A program made the position numbers and the translations under genes. Below the pieces are notes generated by a model. That model did not search any database, was not told where the DNA came from, and saw only the letters and a program-made list of their open reading frames with translations. DNA of 53,484 bases from Peptococcaceae bacterium BRH_c4b (GTDB lineage: Bacteria > Bacillota > Desulfotomaculia > Desulfotomaculales > Desulfocucumaceae), in NCBI GenBank assembly GCA_000961595.1, contig LADO01000008.1:1-53484 (forward strand). Direction: 5' to 3'. This document shows, in pieces, positions 24,902 through 33,708 of this stretch (position 1 is its first letter; every line of letters starts with the position of its first letter).

Positions 24902-25822
24902 TTGAAATGGCTGGAAATAACCGTTCGCACCACCCCGGAGGGGCTGGAGCCGGTTTCGGAAATATTTGTTGATTTGGGTACCGGCGGGGTTGTCATTGAG
25001 GACCCCGCCTTAATTTATAATCTGGCCTTGCAAAAGGGCCCTGAAGAGGTTGCCCTGCAAGCTGGCGCAGCGCCTCCGGAATTACTGTCCGTAAAGGGTT
25101 ATCTTCCCGTGGAACCTGGCCTGGAGGAGCGGGTAGAACAACTTCGTAACGCCCTGTTAGCCCTCCGCCTGCAGCCTTCCCCTGAAATTTCCACCCGGGA
25201 GTTGGAGGATGCCGACTGGGCCAATAACTGGAAGAAATACTACCATACCACTAAGGTAGGAGAGAAACTGGTAGTGAAACCTTCCTGGGAAAATTATATA
25301 CCCGAATCCGGTAAAGTGGTGCTGGAGATGGACCCGGGCATGGCCTTCGGCTGCGGTACGCATCCCTCCACCTTACTTTGTTTGAAACTGTTGGAGGAAG
25401 TTATCCGGGGCGGGGAAATTGTTTATGATGTGGGCACGGGGTCTGGTATTCTGGCCGTGGCTGCGGCCAGGCTGGGTGCTGCCCGGGTGCTGGCCGTGGA
25501 TATGGACGCCGTGGCCGTCAGGGTAGCCCGGGAAAACGTGGAACTGAACGGTGTGGCAGGTACGGTAAGGGTGGTGGAAGGAAATCTACTGGATTCTGTT
25601 GAACGGCCGGCAGACATTATCGTGGCCAATATTGTAGCGGACGTAATTATAGTGCTGGCTCCCACCGCCGCTTCCATATTAAATGCTGGCGGTCTATTCA
25701 TTTCCTCCGGCATCTACCAGGGGCGTGAAGACGAGGTCGGGGCTGCTCTGGCGGCAAACGGCTTCACAGTGCTAGACAGCCGCCGGGACGGAGAATGGAC
25801 AGCCTTTCTGGCCAGACTTTAA
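24902..25822 (+). CDS. prmA: Ribosomal protein L11 methyltransferase
   Basis: PrmA trimethylates L11. The 306-aa protein has the N-terminal substrate domain (KWLEITVRTTPEGLEPVSEI, DADWANNWKKYY) and the class I SAM domain with GMAFGCGTHPSTLL, VYDVGTGSGILAVAAARLGA and NIVADVII. TTG start. It is 12 bases after dnaJ and begins the RNA/protein modification tail of the operon. Confidence 0.95.
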   Translation: MKWLEITVRTTPEGLEPVSEIFVDLGTGGVVIEDPALIYNLALQKGPEEVALQAGAAPPELLSVKGYLPVEPGLEERVEQLRNALLALRLQPSPEISTRELEDADWANNWKKYYHTTKVGEKLVVKPSWENYIPESGKVVLEMDPGMAFGCGTHPSTLLCLKLLEEVIRGGEIVYDVGTGSGILAVAAARLGAARVLAVDMDAVAVRVARENVELNGVAGTVRVVEGNLLDSVERPADIIVANIVADVIIVLAPTAASILNAGGLFISSGIYQGREDEVGAALAANGFTVLDSRRDGEWTAFLARL

Positions 25823-25850
25823 ATTATTTTTCAGATATAGGATGCTTACT

Positions 25851-26588
25851 ATGCACAGATTCTTTGTTGCCCCGGGGGATCTCGGGAAAGATAAAATAAT
25901 TGTTACCGGCCCGGATGTGAAGCATATAACCCGGGTACTGCGCCTGGGACCCGGTGAGGTGATCGAACTGCTGGACGGCAGTGGGATGGCCGCCCGGGCC
26001 CGTATAGAGGTCATAGAAAGGGACACCGTTATCTGTTCCAGGCTGGAAGTTTATGAGCCTCCGGGGGAGCCTCCGGTCAGGGTTACCCTGCTGCAGGGGC
26101 TGCCCAAAGGGGAAAAAATGGAGTTAATCATCCAAAAGGCAACCGAACTGGGGATATCTGAAATAATTCCGGTGGCCTGCCAGCGATCGGTGGTTCAACT
26201 GACCGGGGAAAAGGCTGGGGCCAGGCGGGAAAGATGGCAGCGGGTAGCTATGGAGGCGGCCAAACAGTGCCGGAGACCGCTGGTTCCCGTGGTTCGCGCC
26301 CCGGAAAATTTTGCGGCGGCAATGGCGTCCATTCCCGGGGGGGCATTATTTTTGCTCCCCTGGGAGGATGAGCATACCTGCTCACTCAAAGAAATTATAG
26401 CCGGAGACTCTCCCCTGGAAGTTTTTATTATGATCGGTCCGGAAGGCGGTTTCGATCCGGAGGAGGTTGAACAGGCGGTGCGCCGGGGAGCCGTTGCCGT
26501 CTCGTTGGGACCAAGAATACTGAGGACTGAGACCGCCGGACTCGCCTGTCTGGCCGCGGTGATGTTCAGGTGGGGAGATCTGGGTTGA
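25851..26588 (+). CDS. rsmE: 16S rRNA (uracil(1498)-N3)-methyltransferase
   Basis: The 245-aa protein is a SPOUT methyltransferase: an N-terminal PUA-like domain (HRFFVAPGD, HITRVLRLGPGE) and the knotted SAM domain with LIIQKATELGISEIIPV, RWQRVAMEAAKQCRR, IGPEGGFDPEEVE and LGPRILRTETA. An ATG at 25842 is in frame, but the spacing of ATAGG and the usual MHRFF start favour 25851. Confidence 0.94.
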   Translation: MHRFFVAPGDLGKDKIIVTGPDVKHITRVLRLGPGEVIELLDGSGMAARARIEVIERDTVICSRLEVYEPPGEPPVRVTLLQGLPKGEKMELIIQKATELGISEIIPVACQRSVVQLTGEKAGARRERWQRVAMEAAKQCRRPLVPVVRAPENFAAAMASIPGGALFLLPWEDEHTCSLKEIIAGDSPLEVFIMIGPEGGFDPEEVEQAVRRGAVAVSLGPRILRTETAGLACLAAVMFRWGDLG

Positions 26589-26627
26589 TTAAAAAAGTTA
26601 TTCTTTGTAAGCCGGAGGTTAGGGATC

Positions 26628-27935
26628 GTGGTCGGAAAAACGGTGGCTATCACCACTCTTGGGTGTAAGGTCAACCAGTACGAGTCAAATGCCATTGCCG
26701 GCATGTTTAGGGCCGCTGGCTACCAAACAGTAGATTTTGACGGGCCTGCGGATATATATATAATTAACACCTGCACCGTGACCCACCTGAGTGATAAAAA
26801 ATCCAGACAGTTTATCCGGCGTGCCGTGAGGGTTAACCCGGAAGGGCTGGTGGTGGTGACCGGCTGTTATGCCCAGACCTCCCCCGGCGAGGTAATGGAA
26901 ATACCCGGGGTGGATCTGGTGGTGGGCACCGTCGACAGAAGCAGGATGGTGGAACTGGTGGAGGGCACGGCCAAGGGTGGCCGGATCAGTACGGTGGGGG
27001 ATGTCTTCGCTGTCAGGGAGTTTGAGGAACTCCCGGCGGTGGCTTATACGGGGCGGGTCAGGGCTTTCTTAAAAATTCAGGAGGGCTGTAATAATTATTG
27101 CTCCTACTGCATCATTCCCTACGCCAGGGGGGCGTTAAAAAGTCGCAGGCCGAAAAACGTTTTGGAAGAGGCCGGCAGGCTTGTGGCCGGCGGTTTTCAG
27201 GAAATTGTGCTTACGGGCATCCACACCGGTGCCTACGGGCAGGATTCTAATCAGCATATAAGCCTGGCGGACCTGTTGCGCCGCTTGTCAACCATACCGG
27301 GTCTGGCCAGAATTCGCCTGAGTTCCGTTGAGCCGATGGATTTTAACGACGGATTAATCGATGTTTTTGCATCCGGTCCGCCGGTATGCCGGCATATACA
27401 TATACCTCTGCAAAGCGGGGATGACACCATTCTAAAAAATATGCGCCGTCATTATACCACTTCCGGTTTTCAGAAGCTCGTGGAAAAACTTCACTGCCGG
27501 GTGCCCGGGGTGGCTATTACAACTGACGTCATAGTGGGCTTCCCCGGCGAAACGGAGGAACAGTTTCAAAACACGTATAATTTTGTACAGGCCAGCGGGT
27601 TTGCCGGTATGCATGTGTTTAAATACTCTCCCCGCAGGGGTACTCCCGCCGCTGATTTTCCGGGGCAGGTAGAGCCCCCTGTAAAAGATGAGCGCAGCAG
27701 GATGCTAATTACCCTGGGTGAAAAAATGACGGCTGCGTATGCCAAAAAATTTATTGCCACCACACAGGAGGTTTTGGCGGAGGAGTATTATGATGCGGAC
27801 AATGACCTTTACCAGGGATATACAGATAATTACCTTAAAGTTGTTTTTTCCGGTAATAATAATTTAAGGGGAAAAATAATAAAAGTTTATATTGAGGTAT
27901 TAAAAGGTATGCACCTGACTGGCAGAATAATTTAA
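26628..27935 (+). CDS. mtaB: tRNA t6A37 methylthiotransferase MtaB
   Basis: MtaB converts t6A to ms2t6A at tRNA position 37. The 435-aa radical SAM protein has the N-terminal UPF0004 domain with cysteines in TLGCKVNQYES, NTCTVTH and GCYAQ, the radical SAM motif CNNYCSYC, LSSVEPMDF, and a C-terminal TRAM-like domain. GGAGGTTAGGG precedes the GTG start. The usual neighbour of prmA and rsmE. Confidence 0.95.
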   Translation: MVGKTVAITTLGCKVNQYESNAIAGMFRAAGYQTVDFDGPADIYIINTCTVTHLSDKKSRQFIRRAVRVNPEGLVVVTGCYAQTSPGEVMEIPGVDLVVGTVDRSRMVELVEGTAKGGRISTVGDVFAVREFEELPAVAYTGRVRAFLKIQEGCNNYCSYCIIPYARGALKSRRPKNVLEEAGRLVAGGFQEIVLTGIHTGAYGQDSNQHISLADLLRRLSTIPGLARIRLSSVEPMDFNDGLIDVFASGPPVCRHIHIPLQSGDDTILKNMRRHYTTSGFQKLVEKLHCRVPGVAITTDVIVGFPGETEEQFQNTYNFVQASGFAGMHVFKYSPRRGTPAADFPGQVEPPVKDERSRMLITLGEKMTAAYAKKFIATTQEVLAEEYYDADNDLYQGYTDNYLKVVFSGNNNLRGKIIKVYIEVLKGMHLTGRII

Positions 27936-28078
27936 TCCTCTTGAAGGAGTTAAAGGGTTGGTGTTGAATAAAATAAAATTACACGCCACTATCAGGATGA
28001 TATCAAATATTTCGCGGGGGTACGCTGCGGCCAAAAGAATCCCATTACTAAGGGAAAATGTTACCGGGGGGAGGTGTT

Positions 28079-28423
28079 ATGATGCAGGACTGTATCTTTT
28101 GCAAAATTATAAACAAAGAAATTCCGGCCGAAGTGGTATACGAAAATGAAACCGTCCTGGTTTTCAAGGAAATCCACCCGGCAGCTCCTGTACACCTCTT
28201 GCTAATCCCCAAAAAGCACATACCTACCTTTTTTGATTTGCAACAGGAGGACGCCGGACTGCTGGGAGACGTGCAACTGGTAGCCGCCGAGTTAGGGCGC
28301 AAGCTGGGCCTGGAGAAGGGTTTTCGCCTAATCAGTAACTGTAATCAGGATGGCGGTCAGCTGGTAATGCATATTCACTATCATTTGATGGCCGGAAGGC
28401 CGCTACATTGGCCTCCGGGCTAG
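28079..28423 (+). CDS. HIT-family nucleotide-binding protein
   Basis: The 114-aa protein is a histidine-triad hydrolase of the HINT branch: DCIFCKIINKEIPAEVVYE, then a zinc-like CxxC and the triad HIHYHLM near residue 100. These enzymes hydrolyse AMP-lysine and aminoacyl adenylates. GGGGGAGGTGTT lies before the ATG pair at 28079/28082. It sits between mtaB and rpsU as in relatives. Confidence 0.93.
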   Translation: MMQDCIFCKIINKEIPAEVVYENETVLVFKEIHPAAPVHLLLIPKKHIPTFFDLQQEDAGLLGDVQLVAAELGRKLGLEKGFRLISNCNQDGGQLVMHIHYHLMAGRPLHWPPG

Positions 28424-28452
28424 TTGACGGTTATTGATGGCAATAGTATAAT
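28424..28452 (+). promoter_or_regulatory. Sigma-A promoter of rpsU
   Basis: TTGACG (28424-28429), a 17-base spacer and a perfect TATAAT (28447-28452), immediately after the HIT stop codon. Confidence 0.8.
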
Positions 28453-28535
28453 AATAAGGTGTTGTTAATTTTCAGGGTGGTGCAGTATTTATATGGTATA
28501 CCAGGTTTACGGTTTGGCGGAGGGAGGGAAAAAGC

Positions 28536-28712
28536 ATGGCAGAGGTACGTGTCGGTAAAAATGAGACACTAGACAGCGCCCTCCGACGCTTCAAACGCAC
28601 ATGTCAGAAGGCAGGCGTGCTGGCGGAGGCCAGGAAACATGAACACTATGAAAAACCCAGCGTAAAACGTAAGAAAAAATCGGAAGCAGCCAGAAAGCGC
28701 AAGTTTCATTAA
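28536..28712 (+). CDS. rpsU: 30S ribosomal protein S21
   Basis: A 58-aa basic protein too short for usual ORF cut-offs. It starts [20 protein letters not shown], has [16 protein letters not shown] and ends ARKRKFH, the S21 pattern. GGAGGGAGGG precedes the ATG at 28536. S21 helps mRNA selection on the 30S subunit. It has its own promoter and terminator. Confidence 0.96.
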   Translation: MAEVRVGKNETLDSALRRFKRTCQKAGVLAEARKHEHYEKPSVKRKKKSEAARKRKFH

Positions 28713-28770
28713 TTGCCAGAGCTGCTTTTAATCAGGCAGGCCGCTGAACGGCCGCAATGAAAAGGCAAAC

Positions 28771-28799
28771 AATGCCCGGCGGAATGCCGGGCATTTATA
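28771..28799 (+). terminator. Terminator of rpsU
   Basis: AATGCCCGGC-GGAAT-GCCGGGCATT, a perfect 10-bp stem followed by TATAT. Confidence 0.75.
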
Positions 28800-28834
28800 T
28801 GTGAAATTGTAACTATTCAGCAGGGGGTGTCGAG

Positions 28835-29332
28835 GTGTCCCAGGAATTATTGACATGGTTGGCAGTACTGGCGTTTATGTTGGGATTAATCGCCTTGCTG
28901 GCGGAGATTCTCATCGTGCCCGGTTTTGGTGTTGCCGGGGTAGCCGGCATTATTTTGCTTGGCTGGGGAGTATTACTGCTGTCGGTGGACTTTACCCAGG
29001 CCACGGAGTCGCTGGTGGTGGCGCTGATAGCTACGGTGGTGTTGTTTGCGGCGGGGATAAAAATTTTTTCAAAATTACGGCTGTGGCAGCGCATGACCCT
29101 GGAGGACAGGCAAAAGAAAGAATCAGGCTACGTTGCTCCGGTATCTGAACTTGCGGTGGCACCCGGTATGATCGGTACGGCCCTTACGCCGCTAAGGCCT
29201 GCCGGCTCCATGGATTTAAACGGCAAGCGCCTTGATGTGGTGACCAGGGGGGAATACATCGCACCGGGAACAAGAGTGGAAATAATGAAACTGGAGGGAA
29301 CCAGAACGGTAGTCCGTGCTATTCCGGAATAA
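28835..29332 (+). CDS. NfeD-type membrane protein
   Basis: The 165-aa protein has two to three transmembrane helices in the first 75 residues (LLTWLAVLAFMLGLIALLAE, GVAGVAGIILLGWGVLLL, LVVALIATVVLFAAG) and a C-terminal OB-fold domain with GMIGTALTPLRPAGSMDLNG and GTRVEIMKLEG. This is the short NfeD1b-like form. NfeD proteins work with stomatin/flotillin or ClpP-fold proteases. No stomatin gene is adjacent, but a ClpP-fold protease lies 3 kb away. GTG start at 28835. Confidence 0.85.
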   Translation: MSQELLTWLAVLAFMLGLIALLAEILIVPGFGVAGVAGIILLGWGVLLLSVDFTQATESLVVALIATVVLFAAGIKIFSKLRLWQRMTLEDRQKKESGYVAPVSELAVAPGMIGTALTPLRPAGSMDLNGKRLDVVTRGEYIAPGTRVEIMKLEGTRTVVRAIPE

Positions 29333-29333
29333 T

Positions 29334-31799
29334 TTATTGAAAAACATGTCCTTGCATAAGAATATTTTCCATTTCAATTGCCGGCAGGGGCTTGCCGAAG
29401 AGGTAGCCCTGTATTTCGTCGCAGTTTTGCTCCCTGAGAAAATTCAGTTGTTCTTCTGTTTCCACGCCTTCCGCAATTACTCCGAGATTCAGGCTTTGTC
29501 CCAATACAATCACCGCCGAGGCGATAGCGGCATTGTCGTGGTCGGTGTTAATTTCCTGGACAAAGGATTTATCAATTTTTAGATTATTGATGGGAAAACG
29601 TTTCAGATAGCTTAAAGATGAATAGCCGGTGCCGAAATCGTCTATGGAAATTTGTATGCCCATCTCTTTGAGATCATTCAGCGTCTTTATGGTAAATTCC
29701 GCATTCTGCATGGCAATACTTTCGGTTATCTCCAGTTCCAGCCAACTGGGGTCCAGTCCGGTTGCAATCAATACTCCTGCTACCGTTTGTACCAGGTTTT
29801 GTAGCTGGAATTGCCGGGCGGAAAGGTTCACGGCCATCCTAACCGGTGGATAGCCTGCGTCCTGCCAGGCTTTGTTCTGGGCGCAGGCGGTGTGTAGAAC
29901 CCACTCTCCAATGGGCACAATCAGTCCGGTATCCTCGGCTACCGGTATAAAATCGCCCGGCAGAATTAGCCCCAGTTCGGGGTGCTGCCAGCGCACCAGT
30001 GCCTCCACTCCTGCCACTTGCCTGTTTTGTATATCCACCTTAGGCTGGTAATACACGGTAAACTCGTTTCTCTCCAGCGCCCGGCGCAGGCTGTTTTCCA
30101 GGGTAAGACGCTCAAAGGCCCGGGCATTCATGGTTGGTGTATATAGCTGGTAATTGTTTCTGCCCTGCTCCTTGGCCCGGTACATGGCGGTGTCGGCGTT
30201 TTTCAACAGTATCTCAATATCCCTGCCGTCGTTAGGATAAAGAACTATACCCATGCTGGCGGTAATATACAGTTCGTGGTCGTCGATAAATAATGGCTGC
30301 CTGATCTGTTCCATTAATTTCTGGGCTAGCTTGGCGGCGTCCTCGATTTTAATAATCTCCGGCAGGAGCAGCAGGAATTCATCACCCCCCTGGCGGGCCA
30401 CGGTATCGTCTTCACGCAGGGAGTTGGTCAGTCGTTCGGCAATTTGCTGTAGCAATTTGTCGCCTGTAGCATGTCCCAGGGTATCGTTGATTAGTTTGAA
30501 TCTGTCCAGATCAAGCAGCAGTACGGCCAGCATCATCTTGTTGCGTCTGGCGTGCGCTATGGCCAGAGATAACCGGTCCTTGAAAAGCAGCCGGTTGGGC
30601 AGGTCGGTTAGGGCGTCGTGGAAAGCCTGATGGCGGATTGTTTCTTCATAGCGCTGCCTTTCGGTGATATCTCTGGATACGAACACTCCCCGGGTTTCAC
30701 CTGTCTTGGTCCGGTATGTTTTGGCTGTGCTCTCAAACCAGCGCAACTCTCCATTTTTATGTGAAAACCTGAATACTATCTGTTCCGAGGCCCGGTTTTC
30801 AATGGCCCGTTTGAAGCCGGTAATAACTGCCGGGCGGTCTTCCGGGTGTATAAAGTCAATGAAAGTCTTACCCAGCAATTCGCTGGTGTTGTAGCCCAGA
30901 ACTTCCTTGAAATTGGGAGTGAGATAGAGATAATTTCCGTCGGTGGCTAACTCGCTAATCAGATCATAGGTATTTTCGGTCAGGGTACGGTATTTTTCCC
31001 TGCTTTCCCGGAGTTCCTCCTCCACCAGTTTACGGTGGGTTACATCCCGGAAGATAACTATATAAAAATTTTGCTGGTGGACGGTAAAACGGCTCAGTGT
31101 CAGCTCAAGGTTGATGACTGAGCCCTTATTGTTGATACCTGCTGCTTCCAAAATGCTGCCGGTTTGATATTCGCTGCCTGATTGTGGGCCGCTAAAGAAT
31201 ATTTGATAGCGCTCACTGAATCTGGGCATAACGCAATCGATATTTTTTCCTATGGCGTCCTGGGAACTGTAGCCGAGAATTACTTCTGCGGCTGGGTTAA
31301 AGGATTTGATTAGTCCCAGGGAGTCCAGGGTGATAATTCCATCCAGGGCATTACTGATAATAGATTGGGCAAATGCTTCGCTCTGGTCCAGGGATACCTC
31401 GGTTCGCCTGGCTCGGGTAAGCCTGCGCACTCTCTGACGTAGAACGGCCCAGTTTATTGGCTTGGTTATGTAGTCCGTAGCCCCTGAAGCAAAGGCCAGA
31501 TCTACGGCGTTCGCGTCTTCAAGGCCGGTGATCATAATCACCGGTGTAGTGCTGCCGCCGGGGAGTTGCTGCAGTCTGGAACAGGCGGTGAATCCGTCTA
31601 TTATAGGCATAACGCAGGCCATGAGGATTAAGTCCGGCTGCCGTTGCTGATATAAATTCAGGGCATCTTCACCATCTCCCGCTTCAATTACGGAAAAGCC
31701 GTCTTCTTCCAGGAACTGGCGAAGTTTTAAACGTATGTATTTGGAATCGTCAACCACCATGATCGTAGATTTATATGTTGACAGCGAAGATTCAGCCAT
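29334..31799 (-). CDS. REC-PAS-PAS-GGDEF-EAL c-di-GMP signalling protein
   Basis: The 821-aa protein has five domains: receiver (10-130), two PAS domains (about 145-265 and 270-390), GGDEF (about 405-560) and EAL (about 570-820). The cyclase motif GGDEF and the inhibitory RxxD (REDD) five residues before it are intact. EALVRW and [16 protein letters not shown] in the EAL domain are also intact, so both synthesis and breakdown of c-di-GMP are possible. In the receiver, the segment usually reading LMDVMMP is LMACVMP, so the phospho-accepting Asp is replaced by Ala. AAAGGAAAATT precedes the ATG at 31799. It faces the NfeD gene and has no kinase neighbour. Confidence 0.92.
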   Translation of the reverse strand: MAESSLSTYKSTIMVVDDSKYIRLKLRQFLEEDGFSVIEAGDGEDALNLYQQRQPDLILMACVMPIIDGFTACSRLQQLPGGSTTPVIMITGLEDANAVDLAFASGATDYITKPINWAVLRQRVRRLTRARRTEVSLDQSEAFAQSIISNALDGIITLDSLGLIKSFNPAAEVILGYSSQDAIGKNIDCVMPRFSERYQIFFSGPQSGSEYQTGSILEAAGINNKGSVINLELTLSRFTVHQQNFYIVIFRDVTHRKLVEEELRESREKYRTLTENTYDLISELATDGNYLYLTPNFKEVLGYNTSELLGKTFIDFIHPEDRPAVITGFKRAIENRASEQIVFRFSHKNGELRWFESTAKTYRTKTGETRGVFVSRDITERQRYEETIRHQAFHDALTDLPNRLLFKDRLSLAIAHARRNKMMLAVLLLDLDRFKLINDTLGHATGDKLLQQIAERLTNSLREDDTVARQGGDEFLLLLPEIIKIEDAAKLAQKLMEQIRQPLFIDDHELYITASMGIVLYPNDGRDIEILLKNADTAMYRAKEQGRNNYQLYTPTMNARAFERLTLENSLRRALERNEFTVYYQPKVDIQNRQVAGVEALVRWQHPELGLILPGDFIPVAEDTGLIVPIGEWVLHTACAQNKAWQDAGYPPVRMAVNLSARQFQLQNLVQTVAGVLIATGLDPSWLELEITESIAMQNAEFTIKTLNDLKEMGIQISIDDFGTGYSSLSYLKRFPINNLKIDKSFVQEINTDHDNAAIASAVIVLGQSLNLGVIAEGVETEEQLNFLREQNCDEIQGYLFGKPLPAIEMENILMQGHVFQ

Positions 31800-31940
31800 A
31801 ATTTTCCTTTCTGTCAATTAATTATTTAAAATAGCAATATTGGCATAGTTCTCCATTTTATGAAAAATTCCTTCGGGCCAGCACAGTTTGTCAACGAAAA
31901 ACAATTGTTTTTTTGTATACACTTTACTTGATCTTAACAA

Positions 31941-32117
31941 TTATATGATATTGTCGGGATTGTTTACCACCATCCCCGCTTCCTGCCGGCCTGCGCGCAA
32001 AGGAAATTTAAAATCAGCCGAGGGCAGTCCGGAGCCGCCGGTAAGCAGGAAATATTTCGGTTTCCCAGTATGGTATAGAAAGACCATCTGTTCAGTTCTT
32101 TTGTTGTACACATTCAC
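31941..32117 (-). CDS. Possible small protein of unknown function
   Basis: A 58-codon frame starting at GTG 32117, with GGGGG 8 bases upstream, contains VNVYNKRTEQMVFLYHTGKP and GGSGLPSADFKFPLRAG. It starts 35 bases after the stop codon of the ClpP-fold protease and could be its operon partner. No family is recognised. The composition looks protein-like, but the evidence is limited. The remainder of 31800-32151 is AT-rich and includes an AAAAACAA/TTGTTTTT dyad at 31897-31912 in front of the c-di-GMP gene. Confidence 0.4.
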   Translation of the reverse strand: MNVYNKRTEQMVFLYHTGKPKYFLLTGGSGLPSADFKFPLRAGRQEAGMVVNNPDNII

Positions 32118-32151
32118 TGTGCTTACCCCCATGAACATATTGTTTTTCCGG

Positions 32152-33138
32152 TCATATCACCGTTTTCCAGCCCTGCTGCATGATGTTGACATTAGTTCCT
32201 TCCTTATCGGGATAGTCTGTTCGTTCCACAATTCCCCTGTAAGTGAATGCGTCCAGACCGAAGGCTGATTCCACGATCCCCCCCGCCACTTCGAATTCGT
32301 TCTGATTTCCCTGAAGTATATCTATGGGGTTAAAAGGTTCATCGAATTTCAATTCCTCGGTGTATCCCTTGTACAGTTCCCACAGCAAACTTTCCTCCTC
32401 CCCGGATGGAACGGAGATGTGCAGCCCTATTTCTTCTACCGCTTCGCGCCGGGAGACCATATGGTTATGGGCGTATAGCTTTTCCGTCAGGTTATCCACG
32501 ATGCTTTTCAGTTTTTCCGGCTCGCAGTAATTGCAGCGCAGGCGCAGCATCTTATAAGCCAGGGAGCGGATCAGCAGATAGTTGCGGTGGACATTGCCCA
32601 GGGCCAGGGGGTGGATGCGTTCCGCCAGCAGGGTAAAGGCCTGGGCCAGGGCAGTATCGCTGTTTAGCCCACCCTTTTCCCGGGCCAGGGCCAGATAGGA
32701 ATAAACGTCCTCCACATTGACTGGGACCCGGGCCGCCGGGTTTACAGGGTCCTGGGGATTAAAAGCATTTACCACGCTGGGGTCGATAGGTCCCAGTTCA
32801 CCCATCTTGGTCATGACAATTTCGTTGGCTCCCAGACATAACAGTGTTCCCGCGCTGGATGCCCGGAATGGAACAAGCACGTTGAAATGCCCGGTATATT
32901 CACGGATCAGGTGTACCAACCTCCAGGGCGTCAGCACATCGCCGCCCCGGGTGTAAAGAAACAATTCTATTTTATCCCGCTTTTCGCTTTGCTCTAGGTG
33001 CCTGTAAAACACCGGTATTACATCCGGGGCAATCCGTGTATTGACATTTTCGCGCTCTCCGGTGATATAGCAGATAACCGTGCTTCCGCGCAATTCTTCC
33101 AACTGCCGGATGAGCTTTAACCTTTCTTCACGAATCAT
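32152..33138 (-). CDS. ClpP-fold serine protease (SDH_sah family)
   Basis: The 328-aa protein resembles the serine dehydrogenase proteinase family, whose fold is ClpP/SppA-like. The motif LYTRGGDVLTPWRLVHLIRE (61-80) forms the oxyanion region, and FRASSAGTLLCLGANEIVM holds the probable nucleophile S95. GPIDPSV follows, as in SppA-like proteins. There is no signal peptide or membrane helix. The C-terminal half is helical and family-specific. The substrate is unknown. Such proteases often pair with NfeD-type proteins, and one lies at 28835. Confidence 0.85.
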   Translation of the reverse strand: MIREERLKLIRQLEELRGSTVICYITGERENVNTRIAPDVIPVFYRHLEQSEKRDKIELFLYTRGGDVLTPWRLVHLIREYTGHFNVLVPFRASSAGTLLCLGANEIVMTKMGELGPIDPSVVNAFNPQDPVNPAARVPVNVEDVYSYLALAREKGGLNSDTALAQAFTLLAERIHPLALGNVHRNYLLIRSLAYKMLRLRCNYCEPEKLKSIVDNLTEKLYAHNHMVSRREAVEEIGLHISVPSGEEESLLWELYKGYTEELKFDEPFNPIDILQGNQNEFEVAGGIVESAFGLDAFTYRGIVERTDYPDKEGTNVNIMQQGWKTVI

Positions 33139-33281
33139 TGGCCAGTCCTTCCATCATATGGTCTTTTCTGACGTTGATAGTATACCCAAAAGAATAGATT
33201 TCTCCCTTGATTTTTGGCCTGTGCCGGGCACATTGCCTGAAATTATATTTTTGTTGATTCCGGAGATGGTAAAGTTTACTA

Positions 33282-33644
33282 TTGTATTACAGGGACATGG
33301 TGTGGCGGGTGATCCGGCAGACACATTTAAAGAAGGACGGATGTTTGCCGCTGGCCAGGCGGCTTGGCGGGGAGCCTGCAGAAAAAATAGCCAAAGCCTG
33401 CCTGGAACTGGGAGCAGAGCTGGAGGAAAATGCCGATGTATGCGCCAGGTTCTTCTTTTTGCCGAAGTTTCCGGTAACGGTGAAAATATGGCTGCAGGAC
33501 GATGAAATGGAGGGCTCGGCAAACATCCTTTTCGATGCCTCGGCTAATAGTTTTCTACATTCCGAGGATATAGTGGCGGTGGGAGACATGGTGTCTCACT
33601 TTCTTATCAAACAGTACAAATTGATGTATGGCGCCGGTGTGTAA
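33282..33644 (+). CDS. DUF3786-like protein, short form
   Basis: The 120-aa protein has the DUF3786 core: FFFLPKFPVTVKIWLQDDE, GSANILFDASANSFLHSED and a final HFLIKQYKLMYG. Full-length family members in anaerobes are often longer (about 200 aa) with an N-terminal extension; here an in-frame TAA lies just upstream, so the protein is short. The start is TTG at 33282 or ATG at 33297. DUF3786 proteins are often linked to corrinoid/Fe-S proteins; nothing here confirms that. Confidence 0.65.
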   Translation: MYYRDMVWRVIRQTHLKKDGCLPLARRLGGEPAEKIAKACLELGAELEENADVCARFFFLPKFPVTVKIWLQDDEMEGSANILFDASANSFLHSEDIVAVGDMVSHFLIKQYKLMYGAGV

Positions 33645-33708
33645 TCACGGATTTATTATATGATATAGGGAGGGCGGCGGGACTTGCCATGCAGAGGTCC
33701 CGGCAGGA

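Noticed and set aside
27958-28149. 63-codon ORF between mtaB and the HIT gene
   Set aside because: It has a fair ribosome site, but more than a third overlaps the HIT gene out of frame and the product resembles no protein.
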